Assembly: GCF_030345075.1 (NCBI RefSeq)
Contig: NZ_CP128361.1
Location: 5,146,001 to 5,210,000, forward strand
Source of the DNA: Solwaraspora sp. WMMA2065
Lineage (GTDB): Bacteria; Actinomycetota; Actinomycetes; Mycobacteriales; Micromonosporaceae
Length of the DNA: 64,000 nt
Direction of reading: 5' to 3'
This document shows, piece after piece, positions 48,401 to 55,807 of this stretch. Below the pieces are notes generated by a model. It had not been told where the DNA came from, did not search any database, and saw only the letters and a list, made by a program, of their open reading frames with translations. Within the stretch, counting starts at the first letter, position 1; each line of letters begins with the position of its first letter. A program made the translations under genes and the position numbers.

Positions 48401-48482
48401 CACCCGTGATCGGCGCACCCGTGATCGGCGCACCCGTGATCGGCGCACCCGTGACGGGCTCGCTCATGACGGGCTCGCTCAT
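45459..48482 (-). CDS. DUF5682 family protein of the MoxR/VWA operon
   Basis: A 1007-aa protein. ATG 48482 overlaps the AAA gene's stop (ATGA). The first 30 residues are repeats (M-S-E-P-V twice, then G-A-P-I-T units). L-E-I-F-P-V-C-H-H-S-P-S-S-A, then Y-V-E-L-C-E-D, and V-C-G-A-F-H-A-A-S-R resemble the EreA/ChaN-like core of DUF5682, known to travel with MoxR ATPases and VWA proteins. An acidic/Gln-rich insert sits around residue 200. The C-terminal half is alpha-helical. The molecular role is unknown. It is the last gene of the operon. Confidence 0.85.
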   Translation of the reverse strand: MSEPVMSEPVTGAPITGAPITGAPITGAPSDSRFGALREQLADAATAFADSPDALTDILAGLVDDVDHALGEELEIFPVCHHSPSSALAMVRRLRDKQPKVIYVELCEDLQPLLIELRNCELPVALQAFASDLDGFPAGAGPLSVIAPITEASAEYQAIAYALETPGVELLLVDRSTDHVFQWQSDDRTDPAAAADGDDEPAQQSGQGQQQGQATGEDDEKALHGDAVGVGIGDLRPGFAELEAYLLHHGKVRHWSEWWDQYVEQPLIGADHDTYRQVMVMIGSLFRRLRPSDAARLDRDEDRERYMWTRIRDHLAAYGADPADCLYVCGAFHAASRVEQFGVRSTAPFEITAPTGTKWRYGLIPSSHSAIEAQFGLAGGTVSIAASTWQKALTGSRVTPYRLAGQQGGRKSSARKPKKAARPATGNGGGTAGAAVPGDDRLSGFLAAPSRPGELDEAELRGWSVDIVRLARRNGYLASTADAIAIFETAVLLAGMRNRRRPTPYDFADAAVTCIEKDVVPGRRDVRRLCEIMFGGDRIGRVGYDAMPPLARDVYDRLAPIGLDPKRRTVQRALLDLHGQPELRPCSDLLWMLRRLLPPEVVRPIMGERRLGEKSVQESWDVAIGRHQRSIIELGYEGVTIEQVLEQRLRRAAWDPQATAAHALAAVEDSLLFLSNRRLTDELGARAVQLLAAERTADGAPEVLQRIRQLLAYYRTSGEPELPAWCQDFVSTGYAHYCTLLPTAFVDDETGLRQVAAMLGFLMTMESVAMALGCDRTQLELAVRQSHPEVPAKIALHWAAQSQLGQLPLAELRERCADLLASPLTVGTFPHYLSGFVQALEPVPTLTPFVVEVLSAAFGHLPDPVLLPWLPMLITTLREQAGELVPILVREAGRTFPASLPALDSWTPPWAAAAPTATQTGMPGGGTAPAAEAARYAMSGPAPELLAEFPLAAVAVADLLDCAADPVGGAVAAPPAAGDLAVADLLERFPASAAGVAAHVGLVPAAG
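48401..48482. repeat. In-frame tandem repeats at the DUF5682 N-terminus
   Basis: A 15-bp unit (GTGATCGGCGCACCC on the plus strand) is repeated about three to four times, next to a duplicated 15-bp GACGGGCTCGCTCAT. All units are multiples of three, so slippage would change repeat number without breaking the frame. Confidence 0.8.
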
Positions 48483-49594
48483 GACAGGGTCGCGATGCTC
48501 TGCCGGCCGCCTTCGAGGAAGGCCGGCCACTCGCCACCGTCGGCCTTGCTGCGCGGCTCGATCACCCCGTGCCAGAACTTGTTCAGGATCGCCAGGTCCT
48601 CCGGGCTGCGCCGGGCCAGCGAACCGACCATCGAGCTGGCCAGGGTCTCGGCGCGCAGCGTCCGGTCACCGAAGAACTGACTGTGCAGGATCGCGTCCTC
48701 CAGCACACCGATCTGCTCGGCGGTGGACAGCGCAGACTCCAGCTTCTCGTCGTCGCTGGTCGCCGAAGCGGCGGCCTTGCGCAGGTCGGCGAAGCTCTGC
48801 AACAGCACGTCCAGCAGGGTGGGTGGCACCTCCAGCTCGATCTGGTGGCGACGCAGCAGCTCGGTGGTGCGGAACCGGACGATCTCCGCTTCGCTGCGCC
48901 GGTTGGTGATCACCGGGATCCGGACGAAGTTGAACCGCCGCTTGAGCGCCGACGACAGGTCGTTGACGCCCCGGTCGCGGCTGTTCGCGGTGGCGATGAT
49001 GGAGAACCCGGGCTGGGCGAAGACGATGTTGTCCGAGTCCAGCTCCGGGATGGAGACGTACTTCTCGGACAGGATCGAGATCAGTGCGTCCTGCACGTCG
49101 CTGGTGGAGCGGGTCAGCTCCTCGAACCGGCCGATGACGCCCTGCTCCATCGCGGTCATGATCGGCGACGGGATCATCGACTGCCGGGACTGGCCCTTGG
49201 CGATGACCATCGACACGTTCCACGAGTACTTGATGTGGTCCTCGGTGGTGCCGGCGGTGCCCTGCACCACCAGGGTCGAGTTGCGGCAGATCGCGGCCGC
49301 GAGCAGTTCGGCCAGCCAGCTCTTGCCCGTGCCCGGGTCGCCGATCAGCAGCAGCCCCCGGTCGGAGGCGAGGGTGACGATGCTGCGTTCGACGAAGCTG
49401 CGGTCACCGAACCACTTCTGCGGGACCTCGCGGTCGAGGCCGTCGGCGCGTTCCGAGCCGAGGATGAACAGACGCACCATCTTGGGGCTCAGCCGCCACG
49501 AGTACGGCTTCGGGCTGTCGTCGATCGATTCGAGCCAGTCGAGCTCCTCGGCGTACTTGATTTCGGCGGGGGCGCGCAGCATCTCTGCGGTCAT
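48479..49594 (-). CDS. MoxR-like AAA ATPase
   Basis: A 371-aa ATPase with Walker A G-D-P-G-T-G-K-S (85-92), a Walker B-type region around V-I-G-R-F-E-E-L and a sensor-like I-I-A-T-A-N-S-R-D-R-G. A-L-K-R-R-F-N-F-V-R is the arginine finger region. MoxR ATPases act as chaperones with VWA partners. In this operon the VWA gene is directly upstream and DUF5682 directly downstream. Confidence 0.9.
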   Translation of the reverse strand: MTAEMLRAPAEIKYAEELDWLESIDDSPKPYSWRLSPKMVRLFILGSERADGLDREVPQKWFGDRSFVERSIVTLASDRGLLLIGDPGTGKSWLAELLAAAICRNSTLVVQGTAGTTEDHIKYSWNVSMVIAKGQSRQSMIPSPIMTAMEQGVIGRFEELTRSTSDVQDALISILSEKYVSIPELDSDNIVFAQPGFSIIATANSRDRGVNDLSSALKRRFNFVRIPVITNRRSEAEIVRFRTTELLRRHQIELEVPPTLLDVLLQSFADLRKAAASATSDDEKLESALSTAEQIGVLEDAILHSQFFGDRTLRAETLASSMVGSLARRSPEDLAILNKFWHGVIEPRSKADGGEWPAFLEGGRQSIATLS

Positions 49595-49669
49595 GGTGCG
49601 GTTTCTCCTAGATTGAGGCTCGGGGGATCGGTACGGCGAGTCGAAAGGGTGAGCGGGCGAAGAGTCAGG

Positions 49670-51025
49670 TCAGGTGAGGAAGTTCTTGAGCTCGACGACG
49701 AGCTTGCGGACGTGCCCGGACAGCACCGGGGTGCCCTGGTCCTTGAGCCGCTTCCGGAACCACGGGTTGACGCTCTGCTGGCCGCCGCTGGAGACCGAGC
49801 CGACCGGGATCAGCCTGGCTCCGCTGCGGTGCACCGCCTGCAGCCCGTCGAAGACCTCCTGCGACTTCCACTCGTAGAAGTCGGAGATCCACACCAGCAC
49901 GGTGTTGCGCGGGTCGGCGATCTTCGGCCGGGCCAGCTCCAACGCGGCCATGCCGTTGGTGCCGCCGCCCAGCTGGGTGCGCAGCAGCACCTCGAACGGG
50001 TCGTGCACCCACGGCGTCAGGTCCAGCGCCCGGGTGTCGTACGCGACCAGGTGCACGTCGACCTTGGGCAGTCCGGCGAAGATCGAGGCCAGGATGGTGC
50101 AGTTGACCATCGCGTCGACCATCGAGCCGGACTGGTCGACGACGACGATCATGCGGGCCGGGGTGGTCCGCTTCGCGGTCTGCTTGTAGTAGAGCCGGTC
50201 GACGTAGAGCCGCTCGTCGGCCGGACTCCAGTTCGGCAGGTTCTTCCAGATGGTGCGGTTCAGGTCGAGGTTGCGGAACACCCGCTTCGGCGGGACCGAC
50301 CGGTCGATGGTGCCGACGCTGGTCTGCTGCACCTGGGTCTTGAGCACCTCGGCGACCTCGTCGACGAACCGCCGGATCAGCGCCTTGGCGTTGGCCAGCG
50401 CCACCCCGGACAGGTTCGACTTGTCCCGTAGCAGCTGCTCGATCAGCGACATGCTCGGGGTGAGCTGGCTGGCCAGCGCCGGATCGGCCAGCACTTCGCG
50501 CAGCCGCATCCGCCGTACCAGGTCGGCTTCGATGGTGCCGAGCACCCCGTCGCGGCGCCCCGGTGTGGCCCCGCAGGCCTGCTGGTACCAGCCGGCGTCG
50601 GCCTGCCAGCCGGCCAGCTGACCGGCCGACACGTCACCGCTGCCGGTGGCGAAGACGTTGAGTAGCAGCTTCGACGCCAGCGCGGCGCGGCGTACCTCGT
50701 CGGCCCCGACCTGCACCGACGACTCGCCGGCGGCCTGGTCGTCCTCCGAGCCGCACGCAGCCGGCTGCTCGCCGATGCTCTCGTCCTCAGCCTGCGGCAC
50801 GAGCAGGCCGGGCAGCTCGTCGGCCAGCTCGGGGAAACGCTGCACGACGGTGTCGATGGAGACCGACGGGTCGAGCAGCGCGGCCGGCAGCCCCAGCTCG
50901 TCGACCACCGCCATGCTGGTGCGTTCCAGCGCGGCCTGCTCCTGCCCGTCGAACAGCCGGGCCAGCAGCCGCCAGTAGAGCACCTGGCGCCGGTTCTCGT
51001 GATAGTTGATCATCGAATCGGTCAT
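49670..51025 (-). CDS. VWA domain protein (MIDAS intact)
   Basis: A 451-aa protein. The C-terminal von Willebrand A domain has D-Q-S-G-S-M (Asp297, Ser299, Ser301), G-G-T-N-G-M and V-W-I-S-D-F, i.e. a complete metal-ion adhesion site. The N-terminal ~290 residues are helical. Four-base overlap with the DUF5691-like gene upstream and a 75-base gap to the ATPase gene downstream. It should be the partner of the MoxR ATPase. Confidence 0.9.
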   Translation of the reverse strand: MTDSMINYHENRRQVLYWRLLARLFDGQEQAALERTSMAVVDELGLPAALLDPSVSIDTVVQRFPELADELPGLLVPQAEDESIGEQPAACGSEDDQAAGESSVQVGADEVRRAALASKLLLNVFATGSGDVSAGQLAGWQADAGWYQQACGATPGRRDGVLGTIEADLVRRMRLREVLADPALASQLTPSMSLIEQLLRDKSNLSGVALANAKALIRRFVDEVAEVLKTQVQQTSVGTIDRSVPPKRVFRNLDLNRTIWKNLPNWSPADERLYVDRLYYKQTAKRTTPARMIVVVDQSGSMVDAMVNCTILASIFAGLPKVDVHLVAYDTRALDLTPWVHDPFEVLLRTQLGGGTNGMAALELARPKIADPRNTVLVWISDFYEWKSQEVFDGLQAVHRSGARLIPVGSVSSGGQQSVNPWFRKRLKDQGTPVLSGHVRKLVVELKNFLT

Positions 51026-52446
51026 TTCCGCAGCAACCGTCCCGCCCGCTCCCGGAGCATCGCGATACTGTCGCCGGAGCGGGCCACCGCCTTGGCGATC
51101 TTGGCGTCGGTCGGCCCCTGCGCCCAGTCGCCGGTGTGCAGGTCGACCTGCTTGCGCTTCACCGTCGTCTGCATGCCGATCGGCTGCACCGACCAGCCGG
51201 GGCCGGCCGCCGCGTCACCGTCCCAGCGCAGCAGCCCGATGCAGGCCGACGACTTGGCCAGCAGCTCGGCGGTGATCGGCCCGCAGCCGGGCAGCCGGTC
51301 GACGTCGACAGCGACCCGGGTGCCGTCGACCTCGAAGCCGAGCCCGGCGTCGTCGGTGACCACCGTGTAGCCCTCCAGCAGCACCGGCTCGGCGATGGCG
51401 ACCGGGTGCCGGTCCAGCGGCGGTACGGCCGGGGCGACCGCCTCGCCGAGCTGCACCCGGGCGACGGCGAACGGGTCGGTCGGCTCGCCGGGGCGGGCCT
51501 GGTCGTCGCGCCAGAGCAGGTCGCCGCCGGGCAGCAGCGGCAGGTCGGTGACGTCGAGGCTGAGCCGGCCGGCCAGGGCGGCCAGCAGCACCGGATGCTC
51601 CGCGAGCAGCTGCCACACCACCGGACCGACGATCGTGTCGACCTTCGCGGCGGACACGCTGACCCGGACCAGCCGGGACCGGTCGGCGTCGCCACCCCCG
51701 CCGCCGGCTTCCAGCACCGCGTGCACCTGCAGCTGTACGGCGGTCGCGTGCTCCTGCACGTCGGCACCGACGATCAGCAGCCGGCCGGAGACCGTCTCCG
51801 GGGTCACCGGCCCGCCCTGCGGGCTGGTCAACAGCATCGCGCGGGTCCACAGGTCGGCCCAGCGACGGGCCGGGATCCGCTCCATGGTGGCCACCGGGCT
51901 GGAGTAGCGCAGCTCGTCGGCGAGCCCGTCGAGCAGCACCGCGATCCGGCGTCGGGCCGGGTCGGCGAGCAGCGCGGTCAGCGCCTGCTGGCTGGCCGAC
52001 ACCAGATCGTGGTCGACGTTGCGCCAGCCGGCCAGCGCCAGCTCGGCCAGCCAGGAACGGGCCGCCAGCAACCGTCCGTCGGCCGGGGCGGCGGCCGTGT
52101 TCGGTGCGGTCCACTGCGCCCGGTCGCGGCCGAGCGTGCCGTCGAGCCGGTCCCGCAGCGCGTCGTGCACCGCGCCCACCACGGCCGTACGGGCGGCGGC
52201 CAGCAGCAGCAACTGTTCCTCGCCGACCGAGCCGGCGGTCACCTTGTCGACGGCTTCGACCGCCGCCGCGCCGAGCGGGGTGGCCGAGACCGCGCCGGCC
52301 AGGTCGGCCAGGGCCGCCGTACCGTGCGGGTCGAGTCGGCCGAAGCCGCCGGTCATCGCCTGGTCGAACCGGTCGACCACGTCGAGCGCTTCAGCGACCC
52401 CGGCCGGTACGCCGTCGCGCAGGTCGTCGAGCTGTGCCCCGCGCAT
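51022..52446 (-). CDS. DUF5691-like protein of the MoxR/VWA operon
   Basis: A 474-aa protein. ATG 52446 (MRGAQLDDLRDGV) overlaps the upstream SWIM-like gene's end; longer in-frame extensions are filler. It is helical, with R-L-L-A-A-R-S-W-L-A-E-L, W-A-D-L-W-T-R-A-M-L-L and W-R-D-D-Q-A-R-P-G-E. Position between the SWIM-like and VWA genes is the conserved place for DUF5691-type proteins. The domain name rests on context and general look. Confidence 0.6.
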   Translation of the reverse strand: MRGAQLDDLRDGVPAGVAEALDVVDRFDQAMTGGFGRLDPHGTAALADLAGAVSATPLGAAAVEAVDKVTAGSVGEEQLLLLAAARTAVVGAVHDALRDRLDGTLGRDRAQWTAPNTAAAPADGRLLAARSWLAELALAGWRNVDHDLVSASQQALTALLADPARRRIAVLLDGLADELRYSSPVATMERIPARRWADLWTRAMLLTSPQGGPVTPETVSGRLLIVGADVQEHATAVQLQVHAVLEAGGGGGDADRSRLVRVSVSAAKVDTIVGPVVWQLLAEHPVLLAALAGRLSLDVTDLPLLPGGDLLWRDDQARPGEPTDPFAVARVQLGEAVAPAVPPLDRHPVAIAEPVLLEGYTVVTDDAGLGFEVDGTRVAVDVDRLPGCGPITAELLAKSSACIGLLRWDGDAAAGPGWSVQPIGMQTTVKRKQVDLHTGDWAQGPTDAKIAKAVARSGDSIAMLRERAGRLLRK

Positions 52447-52961
52447 CAGCGGGCCCCCGCCCCGGCCGGGAACCAGCTCAGCTCGGGCAGCGGCTCGACC
52501 GCCCCCGGCAGATCCAGGTAGGACAGGTGGTGCAGGAACCGGCTGAACACGGCCGCCGCCGGCGACGCGCCGGCGAGGGTGGTCCGGCCGATCGCCCAGA
52601 AGATCTCGTTGCCGCTGGTCACCTCGTCCTGGGTCTCCAGCCGCAGGAAGCGGGCGACCCGGTCGCCGCCGTACTGCACGATGGCCTCGTCGGCGAGCGC
52701 GGTCAGGTGGTTGCACGCGTAGTCGCCGCCGCGCAGCCCGCCGCACGGCCGGTTGTTGTTGGTGCTGCAGCTGACCTCGTAGCTGCCGGCGGCGACCGAC
52801 GACACGTACACCCGCCCGATGTCGGAGCCGCTGGAGACGACGCCCTGCAGGCGTCCGTCCGCCATCTCGACGAAGGGGACCTTCGCCAGCTTGCGGGGTC
52901 GTGCGGTGGGCACCACCCGTACCATGCTTCGCCGCTGCCAGGCGGCGTCGTCCGCGTCCAC
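52446..52961 (-). CDS. SWIM-like zinc-finger protein of the MoxR/VWA operon
   Basis: A 171-aa protein, GTG 52961 behind GGAGGG. The motif C-S-T-N-N-N-R-P-C...Y-A-C-N-H-L-T-A-L looks like a SWIM-type zinc site (Cys, Cys, then Cys-x-His). It is the first gene of the operon. SWIM proteins usually bind nucleic acid or protein. Confidence 0.7.
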   Translation of the reverse strand: MDADDAAWQRRSMVRVVPTARPRKLAKVPFVEMADGRLQGVVSSGSDIGRVYVSSVAAGSYEVSCSTNNNRPCGGLRGGDYACNHLTALADEAIVQYGGDRVARFLRLETQDEVTSGNEIFWAIGRTTLAGASPAAAVFSRFLHHLSYLDLPGAVEPLPELSWFPAGAGAR

Positions 52962-53171
52962 TGGGTTGCCCTCCAGGAGTGTCGACCGCAGCCGTCGTCA
53001 GCCGTCATCTCAGACGGCGGGCTGCGGACCGGTGATCCGTACCCGAGAAGTTGTATCGCCCCGGTGCGACAAACCGGGGTGGCGGGCGGTGACCGGCCCG
53101 GATCGTGGTCGGCGACCAGCTGATACGCTAAACTTCCCTGCCGTACATCGAATAGATGCTGATGGGGAAGA

Positions 53172-53657
53172 ATGGCGAAGTCGTGGCTCTCGGTGGAAGA
53201 AGTCGCAGAGCAGCTTGACCTGCACGTGCGTACGGTGCGTAGTTACATCCGGGACGGACGGCTGCCGGCCGTACGGATCGGCAAGCAGTACCGGATCGCA
53301 CCGGCCGACCTTGACGCGTTCACCGGCCGTCCGGCCGGGTCCGCAGGCTCCGCCGAGCCGGCCGACCCGGTGGTCGAGGTCTCCGCGGTGGTCGACGTCG
53401 ACGGGTTGACGTCCACCGACGCCGACCGGTTGAGCACCCTGCTGGTCGCCGGGGCGCAGGGCGGCAGCCGGGCATCGGCCGCGCCTCCGCTGCGGCTGCA
53501 GACCGGGTACGACCCGGCGCGAGACCGGCTGAAGATCGTCGTCTTCGGTGGCCCGGACGCGGTCGCGGAGATCCTGTCCACGATCGACGCGGTGACGCGG
53601 GCGGGCAGTGGAATGTTCCGAACGGACAGCGGGGAGAGGGCGGGAGACGATGGCTGA
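53172..53657 (+). CDS. Excisionase/BldC-like HTH protein
   Basis: A 161-aa protein. Residues 1-50 (W-L-S-V-E-E-V-A-E-Q-L-D-L-H-V-R-T-V-R-S-Y-I-R-D-G-R-L-P-A-V-R-I-G) form a MerR-type excisionase winged helix. A Ser/Ala/Pro hinge leads to a C-terminal V-D-V-D-G-L-T-S...L-K-I-V-V-F-G-G domain. It is divergent from the MoxR operon across a 210-base gap and may regulate it. Eight-base overlap with the next gene. Confidence 0.8.
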   Translation: MAKSWLSVEEVAEQLDLHVRTVRSYIRDGRLPAVRIGKQYRIAPADLDAFTGRPAGSAGSAEPADPVVEVSAVVDVDGLTSTDADRLSTLLVAGAQGGSRASAAPPLRLQTGYDPARDRLKIVVFGGPDAVAEILSTIDAVTRAGSGMFRTDSGERAGDDG

Positions 53658-54009
53658 CGAGATCGTCGAACTGGCCGGCGTGCCGGTGCTGGTCTGCGCC
53701 GCCGACGGGCCGACAATCGCCAGCGAGCAGGATGCGCTGGACGTGATCGGCCAGACGTTCGCCGGTGCCGAGATCGTGGCGGTCCCGGTCGCGCGGCTGG
53801 ACGAACGCTTCTTCGCGCTGCGCAGCGGGCTGGCCGGCGGCATCATGCAGAAGTTCGTCAACTACCGGCTGCGGCTGGTCGTGGTCGGCGACATCACCGG
53901 CCACACCGCCGGCAGTACGGCGCTGCGTGACCTGGCCGTCGAGTCGAACCGGGGCAACCAGGTCTGGTTCGTCGACGACCTTGACACCCTCGCCGCCCGC
54001 CTCAGCTGA
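53650..54009 (+). CDS. DUF4180 family protein
   Basis: A 119-aa protein, ATG inside the end of the HTH gene. L-V-C-A-A-D-G-P-T-I-A-S-E-Q-D-A-L-D-V-I, L-D-E-R-F-F-A-L-R-S-G-L-A-G-G-I-M-Q-K and V-G-D-I-T-G-H are the DUF4180 pattern. Function unknown; it is coupled to the excisionase-like regulator. Confidence 0.85.
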   Translation: MADEIVELAGVPVLVCAADGPTIASEQDALDVIGQTFAGAEIVAVPVARLDERFFALRSGLAGGIMQKFVNYRLRLVVVGDITGHTAGSTALRDLAVESNRGNQVWFVDDLDTLAARLS

Positions 54010-54033
54010 GCCGGGTGCCTCAGCTGAGCCGGG
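54001..54033. repeat. Short tandem repeat at the DUF4180 stop
   Basis: CTCAGCTGAGCCGGG occurs at 54001-54015 and 54019-54033, covering the stop codon. Each unit holds the palindrome CTCAGCTGAG. Confidence 0.7.
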
Positions 54034-54639
54034 CGATCGGATGCGCCTGGTCTGACACATCCCCAGCGTGTCAGGTCGACCAGCCGCTGTGGATCATCAG
54101 CAAGCGAGTGCGGCGACTACATGTACTGAGCGGCGGTCTGCTCGCCTTCCTGGTAGCGCTTCCTCGTATCAGTTACGAAGGAGGCAACCGCCCGGATGAG
54201 GTCCCTCAACTCTTGGTCTCGCCGCAACTTCGCTATCTGCCTACTGGCTATCTGGCCTGTTCTGTGGATCGCGATACGCGCTACGAGGCCCGACAAAGAC
54301 CAGGTTGCCGGTTGTCGATAGACCGGTTCGCCGAGGTGGGTACGGGCAAGCGCACCAGCCGGGTTCGGGCCAGGTCCGGAGTCTGGCCGCCCACCTGCCG
54401 GAGGTGCAGGTCGGTGGCGTTGCGTGACGGGTGTTGCCGAGCCAACTGTTGCCTCGGCTTCCCCTCATGCCGATGTGCGGAACCTCTGTCCGTCAAGTCT
54501 CGGTATGCCATCGAGTGGAGGGCTCAGGAACGTTATTCGCGCGAATTACGTGCCTGAGCCCTCCACTCGACGCAACGGCAGCAGCGGCCCGGCGTCCGCA
54601 CGTGCCGATCAACACACCGATCACCCAGAGTCACCAGCC
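54034..54639. other. Gene-poor stretch with relic sequence
   Basis: I see no convincing intact gene. Frames here have mixed codon use and no family match. It contains the palindrome at 54511 and leads into the frameshifted relic at 54640. Confidence 0.5.
54511..54570. repeat. 60-bp near-perfect palindrome
   Basis: Outer arms 54511-54528 and 54553-54570 are perfect 18-bp complements (TCGAGTGGAGGGCTCAGG at the left). The inner 24 bases are also nearly self-complementary around a central TTCGCGCGAA. It could be a bidirectional terminator, a protein-binding site or a mobile palindromic element. Confidence 0.8.
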
Positions 54640-55112
54640 CGCAGTCAGGTTCCGATAGAGCCGTATGCCCATGTCGCGCATGACCTTCTCGCGTACGCCG
54701 GCAACTCGCCGCCCGGCCCGACTCCGCGTACCTCCCGTTCGACCTGGTGGTACGCGACGACGCGTCTCCCCGCGATGTGCTGCGAACAGTCACCGGCGCA
54801 GGACGATTGTTGTGCGCCATGCTGGCCGCATCCGACCCGTCGGTACGGGGCTGGCACTGGGGACCGACCGACGCAAGCGGCTTCGCGGCACTGGGCGTGA
54901 ACGAGACGCTGGTGCACACCTACGACATCGCCGAAGGGCTCGGCATCCACTGGCATCCGCCGAGATCACTTTGCAGCGCCGTGCTGACCCGGATCTTTCC
55001 TCACGCCCCAGCCGGCGATCCGGTCCAGGTGCTCCTGTGGTCCACCGGGCGCACTGACCTCCCCGGCCGTCCTCGACCCACCTCCTGGGTCTTGGAAGCA
55101 GCGATCGAGTAG
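54640..55112 (+). pseudogene. Frameshifted maleylpyruvate-isomerase-like (DinB-fold) relic
   Basis: V-A-H-D-L-L-A-Y-A-G in frame 1 (near 54670) continues in frame 3 as S-A-Y-L-P-F-D-L-V-V-R-D-D-A-S-P-R-D-V-L. The latter runs to 55112 through A-L-G-V-N-E-T-L-V-H-T-Y-D-I-A, the mycothiol-dependent maleylpyruvate isomerase N-domain pattern. A shift near 54715 splits the gene and the first third is missing. It is not expected to make a working protein. Confidence 0.6.
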
Positions 55113-55396
55113 TCCACTTGTCGCACATCGTCACTCATACCGCATCCTGGAGCCGGGTCACCTACACCGTTACTCATCGTGCGTAGCGGATGTCGCGGGC
55201 TTCGACGTGTACCGTCCAGTCACAGGCGGCCTGGCGTGCCCATGTGTCCGCGTCGTTCTTGCAGCGACCGCCCCTGGTCGTCGCCTCCATCAGGGTCCTC
55301 GATGAACAGATCAGGCCAGGCTGACGAGACCTCGGACGCCGACCGGCCAGGATGCGATGGGGACCGGTGAGTGGGGTCTGAGAGTATGTTCGCCTC

Positions 55397-55807
55397 GTGG
55401 AAGTCTCTGGGGACTTTGCGAGGCTCGTCGAGGACCAAGCTTCGTCCGCCCGTCCCGCTGCCGCGATGGCGCGGGAGCTCGGACTGCTCGGTGTCTACGG
55501 CACTCTGGGGATCTCCTTCCTCATGTCGGAGTCGGGCGAGGTGCTCATCGATGAAGACGACGGTAGCTTGCGCCCCGCCGATGCCAACGAGCACGAGTTC
55601 GCCCATGTCCAGGCAGCGCGCCGCTATCCGGAGTTGAGACATCTCATGCCGGACCGGCCGCCCTCCGCTTCGACCTGCCAGCTGTGTGCAGGATCCGGCG
55701 AGGCTGTCTTCGGAGATGGGCGAAACCGGATCTGTTGCCCTGACTGCAACACCCGTGGATGGATTTCTGGGCTACCGGGGGCCTGCTGGGCTGCTGAGGA
55801 CTCGTAG
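55397..55807 (+). CDS. Small protein with CxxC zinc knuckles (136 aa)
   Basis: GTG start 55397. L-L-G-V-Y-G-T-L-G-I-S-F-L-M opens a small domain. The C-terminus has C-Q-L-C-A-G-S-G-E and C-C-P-D-C-N-T-R-G-W, two DnaJ-like Cys pairs that probably bind one zinc. The function is unrecognised. Its 3' end overlaps the convergent regulator by 36 bases. Confidence 0.6.
   Translation: MEVSGDFARLVEDQASSARPAAAMARELGLLGVYGTLGISFLMSESGEVLIDEDDGSLRPADANEHEFAHVQAARRYPELRHLMPDRPPSASTCQLCAGSGEAVFGDGRNRICCPDCNTRGWISGLPGACWAAEDS

Noticed and set aside
46497-48680. Long plus-strand open frame opposite DUF5682
   Set aside because: Low-complexity shadow of a GC-rich gene; no ribosome site or motif.
48569-50431. 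Long plus-strand open frame opposite the MoxR ATPase and VWA genes
   Set aside because: Its translation is Asp/Arg/Gly/Val-rich with no family signature and is a shadow of the well-supported minus-strand genes.
54015-54557. Open frame of about 180 codons after DUF4180
   Set aside because: Mixed codon use, it runs into the palindrome, and I see no family match; more likely non-coding or relic.
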